Assembly (NCBI GenBank): GCA_964006375.1
Contig: OZ023262.1
Coordinates: 194,681,907 to 194,745,906, forward strand
Reading direction: 5' to 3'
Source of the DNA: Tillus elongatus
Taxonomy: Eukaryota; Arthropoda; Insecta; Coleoptera; Cleridae
Length of the DNA: 64,000 nt
Positions within the stretch are counted from its first letter, which is position 1, and each line of letters starts with the position of its first letter. The notes under the pieces were generated by a model that ran no database searches, was not told where the DNA came from, and saw only the letters and a program-made list of their open reading frames with translations. Made by a program: the position numbers and the translations under genes. This document shows positions 33,790 to 47,001 of the stretch, piece after piece.

Positions 33790-35115
33790 AACTTTTCGAC
33801 ACAAAGCTCAGGGTATGTTGACTATTTATTGACAGACGTTATCCTTTAACGGACTTTTAAGATAACTCCATAAAAAATCAGCTGGAGTTAGATCTGGGCC
33901 ACGGCGAGGCCACGGAATATCTCTGCGCGACATCAGGTTGTTAAGAAATATTTCGTTAAACACAGGTATACTCGTTGTATGTATAGGCAGGTTGCGCCAT
34001 CTTGCTGCATCTAAGTCATGTTGTAACCAACGACCTGCTACAACCATGGTTGACAAAATCCTTGTAGCATTTTCACATATTCTGCAGAATTACCTGTTAC
34101 AGAATTACTGCGCGCATTTATAAAGTACGGACCGATAATGCCATTTGAAGAGAAGGCCGCCAAAACTGTCCCCTCTGGAGAATACAAAGGTTTTTGGTGT
34201 TTCAGCTTCGGGTTCACTGTTCCAAAATGTACAACTTTGTTTATTTACATATCCATTTAGTTTAATGTGGGCTTCATCCGTGAAGAAAATGTTATTGAAG
34301 TTGGTGAATCGCATCGCTCGAAGATTGTATCGACGAATTATTTTTAAAAATGAAATAATTCGGTTTTAACTCTTGTACTAACTGTATTTTATAGAAATGT
34401 AGTTTAAAATACAATTTGATTATTTGGCGCAAGGACGTTAGGGTATCGCCAAAGCATCTGAACGTTTGCGCGTCGAAATATTCGGATCGTCTCGTACAAA
34501 CATGGTTACTTGCGCCACGTTCTCTTCGCTCCTCCTGCTCCGTGGACGTCCTGGTTGTTTTCGATTGATAGTCGTGCAGGAGGGTCTCGGTAGCTCAGTG
34601 TTATGAAGGTGTGCCGAAGAGTACCCGGTTCGATCCCAGGGTTCTCCTTTCACTTTTTCAGTACATACTGCAACATTGACATCAACCCAGGTTGTTTATT
34701 TGAGCAAGCTGAATGTCTGCACGTTCCGCCCTTCGGAGGAGGCCGTCCGTCCCGTGTCCATGCAATGTTTGGCACGTTAAAGATTCCTACCCCTCTTACA
34801 GCAAGGTAGCGGCTCGGCAAAATTTCCAGGATAGTGAGGTGAAACTGCTCCCTGGCGCCGTTGGTTGGCAATAGTTGCGGAAATAGACCTATGTTAAAGA
34901 AACAAAACACACACACACACATAGTGGTGCCGGTCTCTTTGAGTTTGTAACCCATGATATAATGCAACCAACACTTGGGCGCTGATTAATACTATGTCAT
35001 TGGTAAAGCGAACGAACTAGACGACGTGCAGACGTAAGAATAATTGTTTTTGTAAAAATGTTTTGCACAGAACGCGCGCTGCTCTGCCGTGAAGTGATCC
35101 ATTGTGACTAAATTT
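33790..35115 (-). pseudogene. Mariner-like transposase, interrupted by a SINE
   Basis: N-terminus at 35106-34990 (MDHFTAEQRAFCAKHFYKNN, helix-turn-helix part). It resumes after the SINE at 34567 with PGRPRSRRSEENVAQV and RDDPNISTRKRSDALAI. The catalytic part begins near 34300 with IFFTDEAH (first Asp) and YVNKQSCTFW. The second Asp lies in a MQQDGAT string near 33985, and the third in DLTPADFLWSYLKS near 33845-33890, followed by the end. At least three frame changes and several stops separate these blocks. It would have cut and joined DNA at TA sites. All three catalytic Asp codons survive, so decay is mainly by frameshift. Confidence 0.88.
34581..34920 (+). mobile_element. tRNA-derived SINE (SINE-1) inserted in the mariner
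   Basis: The head carries Pol III boxes: TAGCTCAGTG (A box, 34591) and GGTTCGATCCC (B box, about 34627). The body holds GAATGTCTGCACGTTCCGCC (about 34710) and the 3' end TTAAAGAAACAAAACACAC with an AC tail. Flanking 13-mers ATAGTCGTGCAGG (34568-34580) and ATAGTGGTGCCGG (34921-34933) differ at two positions and are the likely target duplication. A related copy is at 52238-52482. Confidence 0.85.
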
Positions 35116-35231
35116 TCAAATAGCAAAGAGCTGATCGTGTGTTGACCCCCCCCCCCCTTTTTTTTTCTACCGTTGTGTACACCTGGTAGCACGACTACAA
35201 AAGTGCAAAATTTATGGCCCACCTATATGAG

Positions 35232-35355
<124 letters not shown>

Positions 35356-35424
35356 AAAATTTAAACGGTTCTAGCGGCCTTAATTCGCGCTCCGAAAGTA
35401 TCACGATCGCTACCAATGAGATGT

Positions 35425-36590
35425 AAAATCGTGAATTAAATGTGCTGTGTAATAAACAGGCCATGATTTATAAGTGGACTCTTGTTATGCATGTCTAAGG
35501 CTTAGAAATAGACAAAACCACTTAAAAATTTGTATACATACACCATCGAATGACGTCGTATAAATCTAGTCAGGCTAATTCATTAAAAACTTTTTGAAGC
35601 ATTATTAAAAGTTTTGTATTACAGAATACTTTATTGGTTACTTTTTCCTGTAGTAAAAAATTAATTTAACTAGGATGTAAAGTTATAATGGTCCTCTAGA
35701 TCTGTGGATCATTAAGTTTAGCAACCGTAAAATAATATAAGCTTAATTTGATACAACAATTTTCTAGGTACATGGAGTCCAAGAAAAAATATTGTAGTAA
35801 ACATTTTTACTATCTAAATCCTTTTAGATATCCTTATGCCATTATTTATTATAGCCCGGTTAAAAATCTAGTCACATACCCTGGAGTTTTGAAACGAGGC
35901 ATACTTCTTCCTTGGTACCTGCAGTACATCATTCAATATTTTTTTTAACTTGTGATAATTCAATTACAAATGCAAATTAAGCTATCTTTGACTGCATTTA
36001 ATAAATTGCCACGTTTGCCAGCAGTATCACGCTGTGATAATATAACAGCGTACTTTAAAGAAAGTCTCTTGCGATTTTCAGATATCCCGTTACTCCGGGA
36101 GACCGTTACTAATGGAAAAATTTTCCGACCAGAGGCTAGTGTTTAGTTGGAGTTTCATGTTGTAGCAGATTTACCAGCTTAGAATGGTTGAACTATACTC
36201 GAAGTCTCGCTAGCTTGATCAAATAAACTCTTCAGCTTGTTAGCAGAAGTTATGGTTACAGTTTTTTTTTATTTAACTTTATTGTATTTGCTTCTTAAAA
36301 TTTGAATTTACATATCTATGTAGGTGGACAGGGTGCAGTAATATTCATGACATGGTTATTTTTTAATTACTATTTTCTTTCTATGTATCTCTCTCTTCAC
36401 TCTCGTTTCCGGATTTTCATCTCATTTTCTTTGAACATCTGTACCCGAGTATGTCTTAAAACAGCGTTTACACTTTGAATGAGTGAATATTTTTTCTCAT
36501 TCTGTTTGACCATCTGGACCGGAATATGTCCGAACTGCGTTCATACTTTGCCTGAGTTAATTTATTTCATCTAATTTTCGTTTTAAGAAA
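35425..36590. other. Non-coding, nothing recognised
   Basis: Short frames at 35748-36146 have no motif. 36400-36540 contains two similar segments around GAGTATGTC / GAATATGTC, a weak local duplication. Nothing else seen. Confidence 0.4.
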
Positions 36591-36631
36591 ACACACACAC
36601 ACACACACGCGCGCGCGTATATATATATATA

Positions 36632-36705
<74 letters not shown>
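36590..36705. repeat. Compound (AC)n(GC)n(TA)n microsatellite
   Basis: AC run to 36608, GC run to 36617, TA to 36705 with one C interruption. No family A flank is visible. A CACCCTGTA mariner-type end stands at about 36813. Confidence 0.96.
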
Positions 36706-36710
<5 letters not shown>

Positions 36711-36865
36711 TGATATGTTTAATAATAGCAATGAAATGGTTTTTATACGTTTTATATGACTTAATGTATATTTTGTTAAATTTTATATATAGTTTGTTTC
36801 TAGGGCCACCCTGTATGTAAATTGTAAGTATTATTTAAAATATTCTCTCACTTCAATTTCCCCAT

Positions 36866-38126
36866 AGTTAAATAACTACAACGACATCAAAGGTAAGTGA
36901 AATTTAATAGCTGGAATCACAACATCATAAGTGGGGAATGGTTACATTAATTAATTGTTGTATTTTAGGCTGACACTCAGCGATGGTAAAAATGTGTTAC
37001 TGTGTCAGAGATGTAATTATTAATTTAATTTAACTTAACAAAGATGCAGAGATCTCCCTTACAGTCGACTGCTCAAGTTTACCCACAAAGACAAGGTTAA
37101 AACATCAACTTAAACGTATGGATAGCTTAATAATGATCTGATTGTATGTGTACTACTCAACTTTATTTATTATTCCTTGTCCTTTAACTTCTTTGGGCCC
37201 TGAGGTGAGAGTGCTGACCCAGTTAAAACAGAAATCTCCACCAGATTTCAGCCCCCGACAAGGAACCCTACAATGAACAAATAGCTCTCTCAGCAGGTAC
37301 TACTTATTTCAATTTTTTTTTATTACGCGGGATAAATGTGGGGAAAATTTAATAATTAAATAATAGAAGCTTACCCAAATGTGTGAGGTTTCTTTTCTGA
37401 CAAAAATATAAATAATTTCCACTGAAGTTTAATAATTAAATTAATAAATTAATTAATTTCATATCCCAAATAATTGTAAAGTTGTAACAAAATCCAGCTT
37501 CTAGCTGCAGTAAACCTTTTTAAGATCTTTCTGATCGCAACCTTCTTGTTCAGTCACAGGAATATTAGTAAAAATATAATTTCATATGAATATTAATCTT
37601 TAACCAAAGAACAAAAAACTTGTCGGAATTTGATAACAAGTGATAAAAGAGATGTTAATATTTTCTTTAAAAATGAATTTTATTAATTTCAGAAATTATA
37701 TTTGGTAGAAAGAAAGAATGAAAAAGATAACACTATACACTGAAGAGAAAAACATGTATTGTCATAAGAGAGAAGGAGACAGTACATACCTAAGGGCAAT
37801 TGCTACTATTAACAATGTAAACAAAACCTCAAATATAAACTTGTTTACTGTTTTGGACTTAGGTTAATTCTTTACAAGTGAAATTAGATAAAGAGGGTTG
37901 TTTATTTGTATTAAACCTTAACTACAAGAAAAGTGAAAGTATAACTGGTGCCTTTCCAAGGTTTTACAAGTGTGCATTACAAACGAACTGTTTATATACC
38001 AAAACATGCAAACTGTTAGCTACAGAGTGTTCACAAGTGAATATTATGTTCATATATTAACTATGTTTTTCACCCCTGAAGTTAACAAGCTGTCAGAAAT
38101 ATAAAGAGAGGTTTAGAACCGTCTCA
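36866..38126 (-). repeat. 3' LTR, truncated
   Basis: It matches 40236-41537 closely, with small indels (for example a segment of about 40 bp near 40540 missing here). It begins on the minus strand at 38126 and is cut off at 36866. Confidence 0.9.
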
Positions 38127-38142
38127 CTCCCCTCTTTCTTTC
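38127..38142 (-). other. Polypurine tract
   Basis: On the minus strand GAAAGAAAGAGGGGAG stands directly before the LTR start TGAGACGG. It fixes the orientation of the element. Confidence 0.9.
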
Positions 38143-39274
38143 AAGGAGGTAAAACTGGCACAGATTTACCAATAGAAAAAAGTTAAAAGATAGGCAATCT
38201 GAAGGACAACCTATCAATGACGGCGTGTCAGTCAAAAGAACTATCCTCCTGGAGAAGAACCAGGTATCGTAGCAACCAGTCCATACTGGAGGGCTTTGAA
38301 CCCAAAAAAAATATTGGCGGTCTGAAGGACCACTAACTGAGGTTCCCCCCATTAGTAACCATTTATTTTCCCTGCAGAATTGTTAATCCCAAAACCTTGG
38401 TGTGTGGACTCTTGAACTCTCCAACAATTTCAGTTCACCAAAAGTCCACACTTTACATAAGGAGTGCCTCTAATCCAGCTCCTAGCTGTAGGTGATCTTT
38501 AAACTCAAGACACCTTTCGCGAAGCACTACCTTACTTCCCCAAAACAAACTACAGTGAGCAAACAAAAAGAGATCCTCAGAAAGTTAAAAGGTTTGCTGG
38601 TCTGAGGGACTACCAACCTAGAATGGTTAGCAAGTTAAAGGGTTGGAAGCCTAAAGGACTACTAACCCGTTAACAAAAGGAATACCAACTGAGGCTTCCT
38701 TCTATCGACCGCCGACTATCTGCCCCATATGAAATTTAAATCCCGAAAACCTCGGCATGCGGACTTTAAAATGATCACAGTTCTCCAAAAGCCCACACAT
38801 TCGCTAAGGAGTGCCTATAAATCCAGCAACCAGCTGAAGGAAATGTTTAATCACCAAAAGATCCCTCCTACGAAGCACTGCCTTAACTTTCACTAGGCAG
38901 ACCTCAGCGCCCAAAACAAAAAGAATCCAAGTTGGAAACAGCGAAAGAACAAAAACAGATAAAAAAGGAAAAAAAAGTTGGGTAAATTGAAACAGGTTTG
39001 GTAGTCTGAGGGACTACCAACCTGGGTTAAAGCAAGTTAAAAGGTCGATAGCTTGAGGAGCTAACAACCTGTGGTTAAAGCAAGTTAAAAGGTTGATAGC
39101 TTGAGGAGCTAACAACCTGTGGTCTCACCACCCACACCATTGCCTCCCATTGCCAGTTCACGTAACAGCTCGTCCCCAAACAGTCCGTCAACCTCCACGG
39201 TGCACCAACAAGACACAACAACAGGACACAGGTCAGCGAACAACGGACACAAGAGACAAAGCAACAATAAAAAA

Positions 39275-39297
<23 letters not shown>

Positions 39298-39349
<52 letters not shown>
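39298..39349. repeat. (CATA)n(TA)n microsatellite
   Basis: CATA repeats (39276-39298) pass into about 52 bp of TA, inside the minus-strand LTR element. Confidence 0.97.
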
Positions 39350-39351
<2 letters not shown>

Positions 39352-39630
39352 CTACTCTATTAGCTATGCAGACCTATAAAATCCTCGCTATATATGTATA
39401 CACGACAAGGAAAAATGTCAATATGTAAATCATTATCAATATTAGAGCAAAAAAAAAAAATAATAAAATATATAAAAGAGAAATGTTCTGTTAACTTTAT
39501 CCTTCCAAACCCCTTCCTTCCTTCGATGAAGAAAAAGAGAGAACCCCCAGTCGAAGCGAAAAAAAAACAACTAATGCGACAGGTAAGAAACAGGAATAAT
39601 AAAAAAGATGTGAAAATTCGCCAATATCTG

Positions 39631-39767
<137 letters not shown>

Positions 39768-39877
39768 CAAAAGCCTGAAATAAATAAATATTGTTACAGG
39801 CAAGGTTGAATTTTAAAACGTTAAAAAACACGAAAAGTCGCTACTGTAGCAAAGAAAAAGGAAGTGCGGGTAATTTA

Positions 39878-39889
39878 TGTTGGGCGCCA
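39878..39889 (-). other. Primer binding site, tRNA-Lys
   Basis: On the minus strand TGGCGCCCAACA lies six bases after the LTR end. Its first 11 bases are the complement of the tRNA-Lys 3' end, as used by gypsy-type elements. Confidence 0.85.
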
Positions 39890-39895
39890 ATTAAT

Positions 39896-41537
39896 TGTCA
39901 CGGGTTTTCTTAATAAAAAAAAATAATGAACAGCTTGCCCGGCTTCTGGTCCGTTACAATTTAGGAAAAGGGAGGTTTCGGAAAAATAAAGAAAGAAGGA
40001 AAAGGAAATTAAACAAACCACAGGGCAGAGTAAAAGAGAAAGAATAGAGAATGGTTACGCTACACCCGGGAATTGGGAACTTCAGCGTCGGCAGTTGATA
40101 CCAGGCTCAGCAGGTATGTCACGACTATTTGCCTACTTCTAGTAACAGGTGCAACAGATGTTAAAAGAACGCTTTTGTGGGTTAGAAGTTCATAAATTAA
40201 TAAATTATTCGACACAAAGTATCTTAGTTAATTATATGATAGTTACATAAATACAACGATATCAACGGTAAGTGAAATTTAATATCTGGAATCATAACAC
40301 CATAAGTGAGGAATGGTTATATTAATTAATTGTATTTTAGGCTGACACTCAGCGATGGTAAAAATGTGTTACTGTGTCAGAGATGTAATTATTAATTTAA
40401 TTTAATTTAACAAAGATGCAGAAATCCCCTTACAGTCGACTGGTCGAGTTTACACACAAAGACAAGGTTAAAACATCAACTTAAACGTATGGATAGCTTA
40501 ATAATGATCTGATTGTAGGTATACTAATCAACTTACACAAAATAAACAAACAAAAAAACTTCGTGGACATATCTGGAACTTAGTCCTTGTCCTTTAACTT
40601 CTTTAGGCCCTGAGGTGAGAGTGCTGACCCAGTTAAAGCAGAAATCACCACCAGACTTCAGCCCCCCACAAGAAACCATACAATGAACAAATAGCTCTCT
40701 CAGCAGGTACTACTTATTTCAATTTTTTTTATTAGGCAAAATAAATGTGGGGAAAATTTAATAATTAAATAATAGAAGCTTACCCAAATGTGTGAGGTTT
40801 CTGTTCTGACAAAAATATAAATAATTTTCAATGAAGTTTAATGATTTAATTAATTAATTAATTAATTTCATACCCCAAATAATTGTAAAGTTGTAACAAA
40901 ATCAGCTTCTAGCTGCAGTCAACTTTTTTAAGATCTTTCTGATCGCAACCTTCTTGTTCAGTCACAGGAATATTAGTAAAAATATAATTTCATATGAATA
41001 TTAATCTTTAACCAAAGAACAAAAACTTGTCGGAATTTGATAAGCGATAAGAGAGATGATAATATTTCCTTAAAAATGAATTTTATTAATTTCAGAAATT
41101 ATATTTGGTAGAAAGAGAGAATGAAAAAGATGACACTATACACTGAAGAGTGAGATAGAAAAACATGGATTGTCATAAGAGAGAAGGAGACAGTACATAC
41201 CTAAGGGCAATTGCTACTATTAAAAATGTAAACAAAACCTTAAATAAAAACTTGCTTACTGTTTTGGACTTAGGTTAATTCTTTACAAGTGAAATTGGAT
41301 AAAGAGGGTTGTTTATTTGTATTAAACCTTAACTACAAGAAAAGTGAAAGTATAACTGGTGCCTTTCCAAGGTTTTAGAAGTGTGCATTACAAACGAACT
41401 GTTTATATACCAAAACATGCAAACTGTTAGCTATAGAGTGTTCACAAGTGAGTATTATGTCCATATAGTAACCATGTTTTTCACCCCTAAAGTTAACAGG
41501 CTGTCAGAAATATAAAGAGAGGTTTAGAACCGTCTCA
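39896..41537 (-). repeat. 5' LTR, complete
   Basis: 1642 bp on the minus strand, TGAGACGG...CGTGACA, long for an insect LTR. The first 1.3 kb is shared with 36866-38126; 39896-40235 has no partner in the window. Confidence 0.87.
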
Positions 41538-42400
41538 AACATCTTCACTGAAAAACCACTTTTAGTATAAAAGAAACTGAATTAGTAATATCTTAAGCTG
41601 TTTCCACCTAACAGCATATCTCAATTTTAAAATTGTATAACCACCTAACAATGATAGAGAATAAACACGAAATATAAAAGTACATTTTAATATTACTGCT
41701 AACGCCTGCTTATGATAGGTCTGCTTTTTGTGCAAGTCGGGAGAATGCCATTAAGTCTCGGCTAACAATTACAGAAACCAAGCTAAAATGTGCTTGTTAT
41801 TTCTGTTGACAGTTATTTGAGGCAAAGAAGTTTCAGCACTTGCATCAGCACAAACGACTTCGTAATTTTAAAACAAATGCGAGATTCATTTACTTGTCAG
41901 CCGCGACAAGAATGGCGCTGAAATACAGCCTGTCCCTATAAAGAAGTCACTCCTAAATATAAGAGTGAATGAGAATTGTTAGCGCCTTCCTAATGGAATA
42001 TCTTTGTAAGACAGAGCACAAGATTTTATTTTTGACCTAAGAATAATAGTTTGTACATATAAATGACCGACTAAATCAAGAACCAAAAATTTTTAAGAGG
42101 CTTTAATGTTGTTATTTACCGTGTCTGTCTTATTCATGTGTAGACATACAAAACTAAAGTAGTAAGCGTATTATGGAAGCGAATTTTCATCAAATATTTT
42201 AAATTTTGATAAGTCAGTTTGCCATTATGTTAAAAAATTTTAATTGTAACATAATATGAAAAAAAAATTTTTCTAATTTTTGTGGGAAAGAATAGTAATA
42301 AGTTTGACTACAATATCCACCATACAGTGTAAGCTGCAAAATATTACAAAATTACAAATTGTCATATTAGCCGAGAGATCTCATGTAAAATTAAACTAAA
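41538..42400. other. Non-coding, nothing recognised
   Basis: No frame or named repeat. A weak relative of the GGTAGTGAATTTTCAT motif stands at about 42165-42190. Confidence 0.45.
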
Positions 42401-42404
42401 AAAA

Positions 42405-43530
42405 GTCTGGATGCAGCAAGTGCGGTATGGTAGTGAATTTTCGTAAAAATGTTTTTAATGTCAAATCTGTATTGTTTTTAAAAGGCCATTTGGTTGACAG
42501 TATAACCTATACAGTAGTAATGTATCACATTTTATTAAAATTGGTTTGTTGTTTCAAAAATACAAACATTTTCCGAAAATTAACCTAAAAAGTTCCAGAG
42601 AAAACTGGTCAAATTCTCCTGGACAACGAATCTCGTCAAGCTATTTACACACTTGCCAAGATATAAATATTGACAAACAGCTTTATGACCCAAGTAAAAA
42701 AACATTTTTATGGAATTTTGCAAAAATTTCTTTTACAAATATTTACCACTTTTTTGGCCGAAATTGCCTTCAGTAATATTACACTATATTATATTTTTCA
42801 CACAAATTCGACAACTTTTATTTACAATAACTTACTACACATTTATTATTGATTACCAACATTTCACAAAAATGTTACAGAAAATAATTTCTACAATACT
42901 AAAAATATTTCCGCGAAAAGTTTTCAAATTCAGCCACTATTTGAGAGTGCCTGTATACGGCAGCTCGAGTAATACAAACAAAAAGCTCTCTGAATCCGTC
43001 ATTTCCATAGGGCTCAGCTTTCTATTGGTACAAACGCCTTTTTACAATTTGTGATATTTGTTTGTGCCGAAAACGTGAAAAGTTGCAAAACAAGTGAAAT
43101 AACTCAAAAACGATGAAGGATACCAATTTTTTTCTTACAAACACGCATTATAATTCAATGGAAAATGCAAACATGCAATAACATAAGGGATGTTCTATTA
43201 AAAAAGAGAGTGTGTATCACCATCGACTTATGGGCCACCTGTTATTATCAAAATAATTATATAAGATGTAGCTCAAAACAACCTGTAATTAACGTATACA
43301 ATTTTGGCTCGTATCTTGTATATAAACAAAAATATTGAGTTTTACCTTAGAAATGCGTCACCCTGTATATGTGTAAACAGACAAAAACTGAAACTTTTGA
43401 AGCGCTCATTTGAAGAAATCGCTTCAAAATTCATAAGTCAAAAAAATGTGCTAAAATATAAACTACTAAACAAGAAACTCTATAGCTGAATCTACTGCCA
43501 AAGCATCAGAAAGAGGGTCCATTTGAAATT
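42405..43530 (+). repeat. Mosaic of family A and repeat E
   Basis: It starts with a GGATGCAGCAAGTGCGGTAT terminal motif (about 42412), followed by ACTGGTCAAATTCTCCTGG (family A), then a repeat E segment at 42690-42910 (GATTACCAACATTTCACAAA). 43130-43330 is the family A start again (AGATGTAGCTCAAAACAACC), with CTACTGCCAAAGCATCAGAA at 43490. The frames at 42546-43054 are repeat artefacts. Confidence 0.65.
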
Positions 43531-43799
43531 GATTCGGGGCAACATGTGTACGAAATCTTATCAACATAAATTAGTGGTTTTTCGAGATACAAGATCAGTT
43601 TTAGGTAATTATTTTTTGTCTTTGAAAGAAACCTGGACCAACTGAGCTGGATAACGAAGGCATTCGCGCTATTGACAAAACAGACATGCATCAGCTTGAA
43701 TTTAAAAAATCGGTTAAATACCTTTTAGGGTTTCAGTTGAATACCAATACACACACACAAAGTAAGTGTTTTTTTACTTCTCTTACATCCCTGGAACTT

Positions 43800-44110
<311 letters not shown>

Positions 44111-44179
44111 AGCCTTTAGGCTCAAGTTTTTCGTGTGGAAAATCTGGGAAAACTTTTTGAAAACGCTATATTTTTGTAA

Positions 44180-44490
44180 CTATCAGAGTAACTGGAATGA
44201 AACTTTACATGTGGCTAGAAATAGTGCAAATAAACACATGTTGTGAATTTTAAGTAATTTGCTCCACAATATTTAGTTTTTTATCCAAATTACAAATAAA
44301 ATCCCGAAGACATGCGTTGAAACGACTTAGTGGTTAAAGTCGAATGCCTCACAGACAGAGTAGTTAACTGCTACGCGAGATTAATTCATACAACAGGTAT
44401 AAACCATACAGCAACGGTAACCAAACTAAATATATACCAGGCAGAAAACATAATACCCAAACCCACAATCGTGAAATCTCGACCGCAGTT
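44180..44490 (+). repeat. Dispersed repeat D
   Basis: It matches 16330-16680 closely (GTGGTTAAAGTC, CATACAACAGGTATAAACCA, ATCGTGAAATCTCG). Confidence 0.78.
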
Positions 44491-44499
44491 ATGGAAAAT

Positions 44500-45375
44500 G
44501 GCATGAAATTAAAAATTATATGGCATGAAATTAAAAATTTGCCAAGTGATTGTTACTTAACTGGGCGATTCAATGAATTATTAAAATACACTATATTTGT
44601 AGCTTTATTAACGGCCTCAAACACAGTTTTAGTGCAGCATAGATATATTATGCTGTCGCATAATAATGTAGCAGAAATTTAAGAAAAATCAAGCCAAGTC
44701 TCTTTAAAAATGATTCTAAAATAGTTTCTTTTAGCTTAAAACTTTAACATAAGACGTCATATAAAACCGAAACAGCCGTGGGATGTGTTTCAATGGTGAT
44801 TCTACTACATAACATTAAGTAACTTATTAATTATGTATAGTTTGAATATAACATCGCGGGCATGGAGCCGATTTAAAGTACGACGCAAATAAAACCTTTC
44901 TTGACGGGTGCCCAGATAGCGTAGCGGTTAGCATGCTCGCGTAGAAGGTGACGCGATCGATTTCATGTATGATTTTATGTTTTATTTTCACATTTTGAGA
45001 AACAATAGGGCACAGATTTCATAGGTTTTGAACAAGATCTCATTTTTGTTTAAAACGCCTAAATAAGTTTGACACCTTTGAGTCTGAAATCATAATTTTG
45101 TTAGTGTTGTGATTGCTATTGAAAAAACCGGTTTGATTAGGTTGACTAAAATGAAATCATACTGGCAATTAATAAGGAAAAATAACTGATACGTTTATAA
45201 TTTGGCAGATACTTTTTCTAAATATGAATTAAGTTTCCTTCTGGAAATCTTCTGTATAACTTTAATGAAATTTGTAATACAAGTTTATTTTAAAGAGACT
45301 TACACTATCTACAGATATAACAAAATCTAGAAAATTGAGTTTTGGGCATTTTTCTCAAAAGGAGTTAAAACGCAA
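44500..45375. other. Non-coding; one tRNA-like head
   Basis: The frame at 44491-44682 has no motif. The only feature I can name is the tRNA-like segment at 44907-44975. Confidence 0.4.
44907..44975 (+). repeat. tRNA-like SINE head, degenerate
   Basis: GGTGCCCAGATAGCGTAGCG has a good A box (TAGCGTAGCGG) and TTAGCATGCTCGCGTAG follows as an anticodon-arm-like stretch. The B box is poor (GCGATCGATTTC). It could be a tRNA pseudogene or the 5' head of a SINE whose body I do not recognise. Confidence 0.5.
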
Positions 45376-45379
45376 GATT

Positions 45380-45600
45380 TTTTTTTATAATAGGGAGATA
45401 TCGATGGTAACACTTTCGAAAGAATTCTTCAAATGTGTGCGTACTAGGACCTTTAAATTGATCTTCAAGGTCTGTGTAAGTTTAAAGTATTAACTTTACT
45501 AACAGGGCGCATAATAATAGTGTACAATTCTTATGAAAATTCGCTACTATAACGCACTTGCTACGCCCCGAAATTTATTTAGTTAGCAACTTACAAAAGT
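45380..45600. repeat. Family A right flank and terminal motif, reversed
   Basis: 45395-45490 is a right-flank relative (GAGATATCGATGGTAACAC) without a TA array. 45535-45575 is a reverse copy of the GGACGCAGCAAG motif (TATAACGCACTTGCTACG). Confidence 0.6.
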
Positions 45601-45921
45601 TCCATGGAATGTAAGAGAAGTAAAAAAAAACAATTACTTAAAAATACATACAAATATGCAAATACCTACAAAAAAGCAATAAGTTAGGCAAATAACATTA
45701 GAAATCCTTGCCAAACACATTCTTGTGATCAAGTAACTTTCCTTTCTAGACAACTTTTCTGAGCAAAGTACATAACTTCTGTCTCAACCTGCATAATGAT
45801 GTACACTTAATTTCACGTTTATAACAATTATAATACAGGTTCTTATTATAATACAAAGACAAATCACGTAAACAGCAATAAAAATCTCTAAATTTTGAAA
45901 ACATAATGAAGGTATAACATA

Positions 45922-45928
45922 CTATATA

Positions 45929-46016
<88 letters not shown>
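45922..46016. repeat. (TA)n microsatellite
   Basis: About 95 bp of TA with one early G. No family A flank seen. Confidence 0.97.
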
Positions 46017-46019
<3 letters not shown>

Positions 46020-46079
46020 AAAAAGAAACAACAGTTGCAAAAAACGGTAATAGATGCAGCAAATCCCGCCATCTTCTTA

Positions 46080-46500
46080 AAACCGTTGCCAGTCATTCAA
46101 AGCAAAATGTATGTACTTTCTGTCTTTCTCCAGTATCCACTGTTTCTTTTTTTGCTTTAAGCTGCCTTAAAGTATGGGATTGTTTTATGTTATTAGGCAA
46201 TAATTTATACAGTCTTAGATCCAGACATGCCCAGTACTTTTTTCCTATTGCCTTTTGTGGTCTAATCAATACAGCTAACTGTCTCTTCGTACTATACTGG
46301 TGTTCGTGATATGCCAACATATGTTTATTTCTGTGGATCCAAACTAAAGTCCAAAATGCGTACACCTGTCCCACATCCATTACTTGTGACATTCTGAAAA
46401 CGTCATCGCTGGGATACATTTTGTGTTTTTTGTATATAACTTTTTAGAATCCACTTTTGTACAACCTCCCCCTTTTGCTCCGGTAGTTATCAGTACGTCC
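46080..46500 (-). pseudogene. C-terminal end of a non-LTR retrotransposon ORF2
   Basis: The minus-strand frame (MYPSDDVFRMSQ..., 108 residues at 46093-46419) resembles the tail of LINE polyproteins: a DVFRMSQ.....YAFWTLVW stretch, then QYSTKRQLAVLI, WACLDLRLYKLLPNNIKQS and LRQLKAKKE. The TR(R/K)Q and the Gly-Leu-x-LYN-LLP-like motif order is typical of the region following the RT thumb. The domain is not catalytic. The upstream RT is absent; the next sequence is a mariner derivative. Confidence 0.72.
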
Positions 46501-46825
46501 ACCCAACCTACGACTCCATAAGATAATAAACTCTAAACAAAAGAGTAAGACAAAACCTTTAGATGGGAAATGCCAAGAAACAGTGACATCTGTTAAAACG
46601 CTGAAACACGTCAATTTTAATATTGAGTAGGATATGTTTTGACATAAAACACAACTTTGTCACATCAACCCCTTAAAGGTGGTGATAACAACGCATATAT
46701 TTTAAATAGCGAACATGGGTCGAGTGTTACATCATCTGAAAGCCCTTTCTTTTCTGAATTCAGCACACAAATTTTTTTGGAAGTTTTGTCAGTTCCTTTA
46801 AAAATTATTCACAGTTGAGGATGCA

Positions 46826-46941
46826 AAAACGCATTTCACTCATGCCGATAAGAAATGTGCTGATAGTCAATGTTTTGTTGGTTTGTAAACAAAAAATTGA
46901 CTATCAGAACATTTCTTATCGGAATGAGATAAATGCGGTTT
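46826..46941. repeat. Fold-back hairpin at the inner end of the left arm
   Basis: 46826-46871 and 46896-46941 are inverted copies (CGATAAGAAATGTGCTGATA against TATCAGAACATTTCTTATCG) with a few mismatches and a 24-bp loop. It duplicates, in inverse form, the inner end of the terminal repeat. Confidence 0.78.
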
Positions 46942-47001
46942 ATTATTTCAGTTTATCGGTCAGTTTGATACTTGATAGTACTACCGAAAATTAATTTCAC
47001 A

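Noticed and set aside
34581..34650. Functional tRNA gene
   Set aside because: Same reason: the boxes are part of SINE-1, which has a conserved non-tRNA body and an AC tail.
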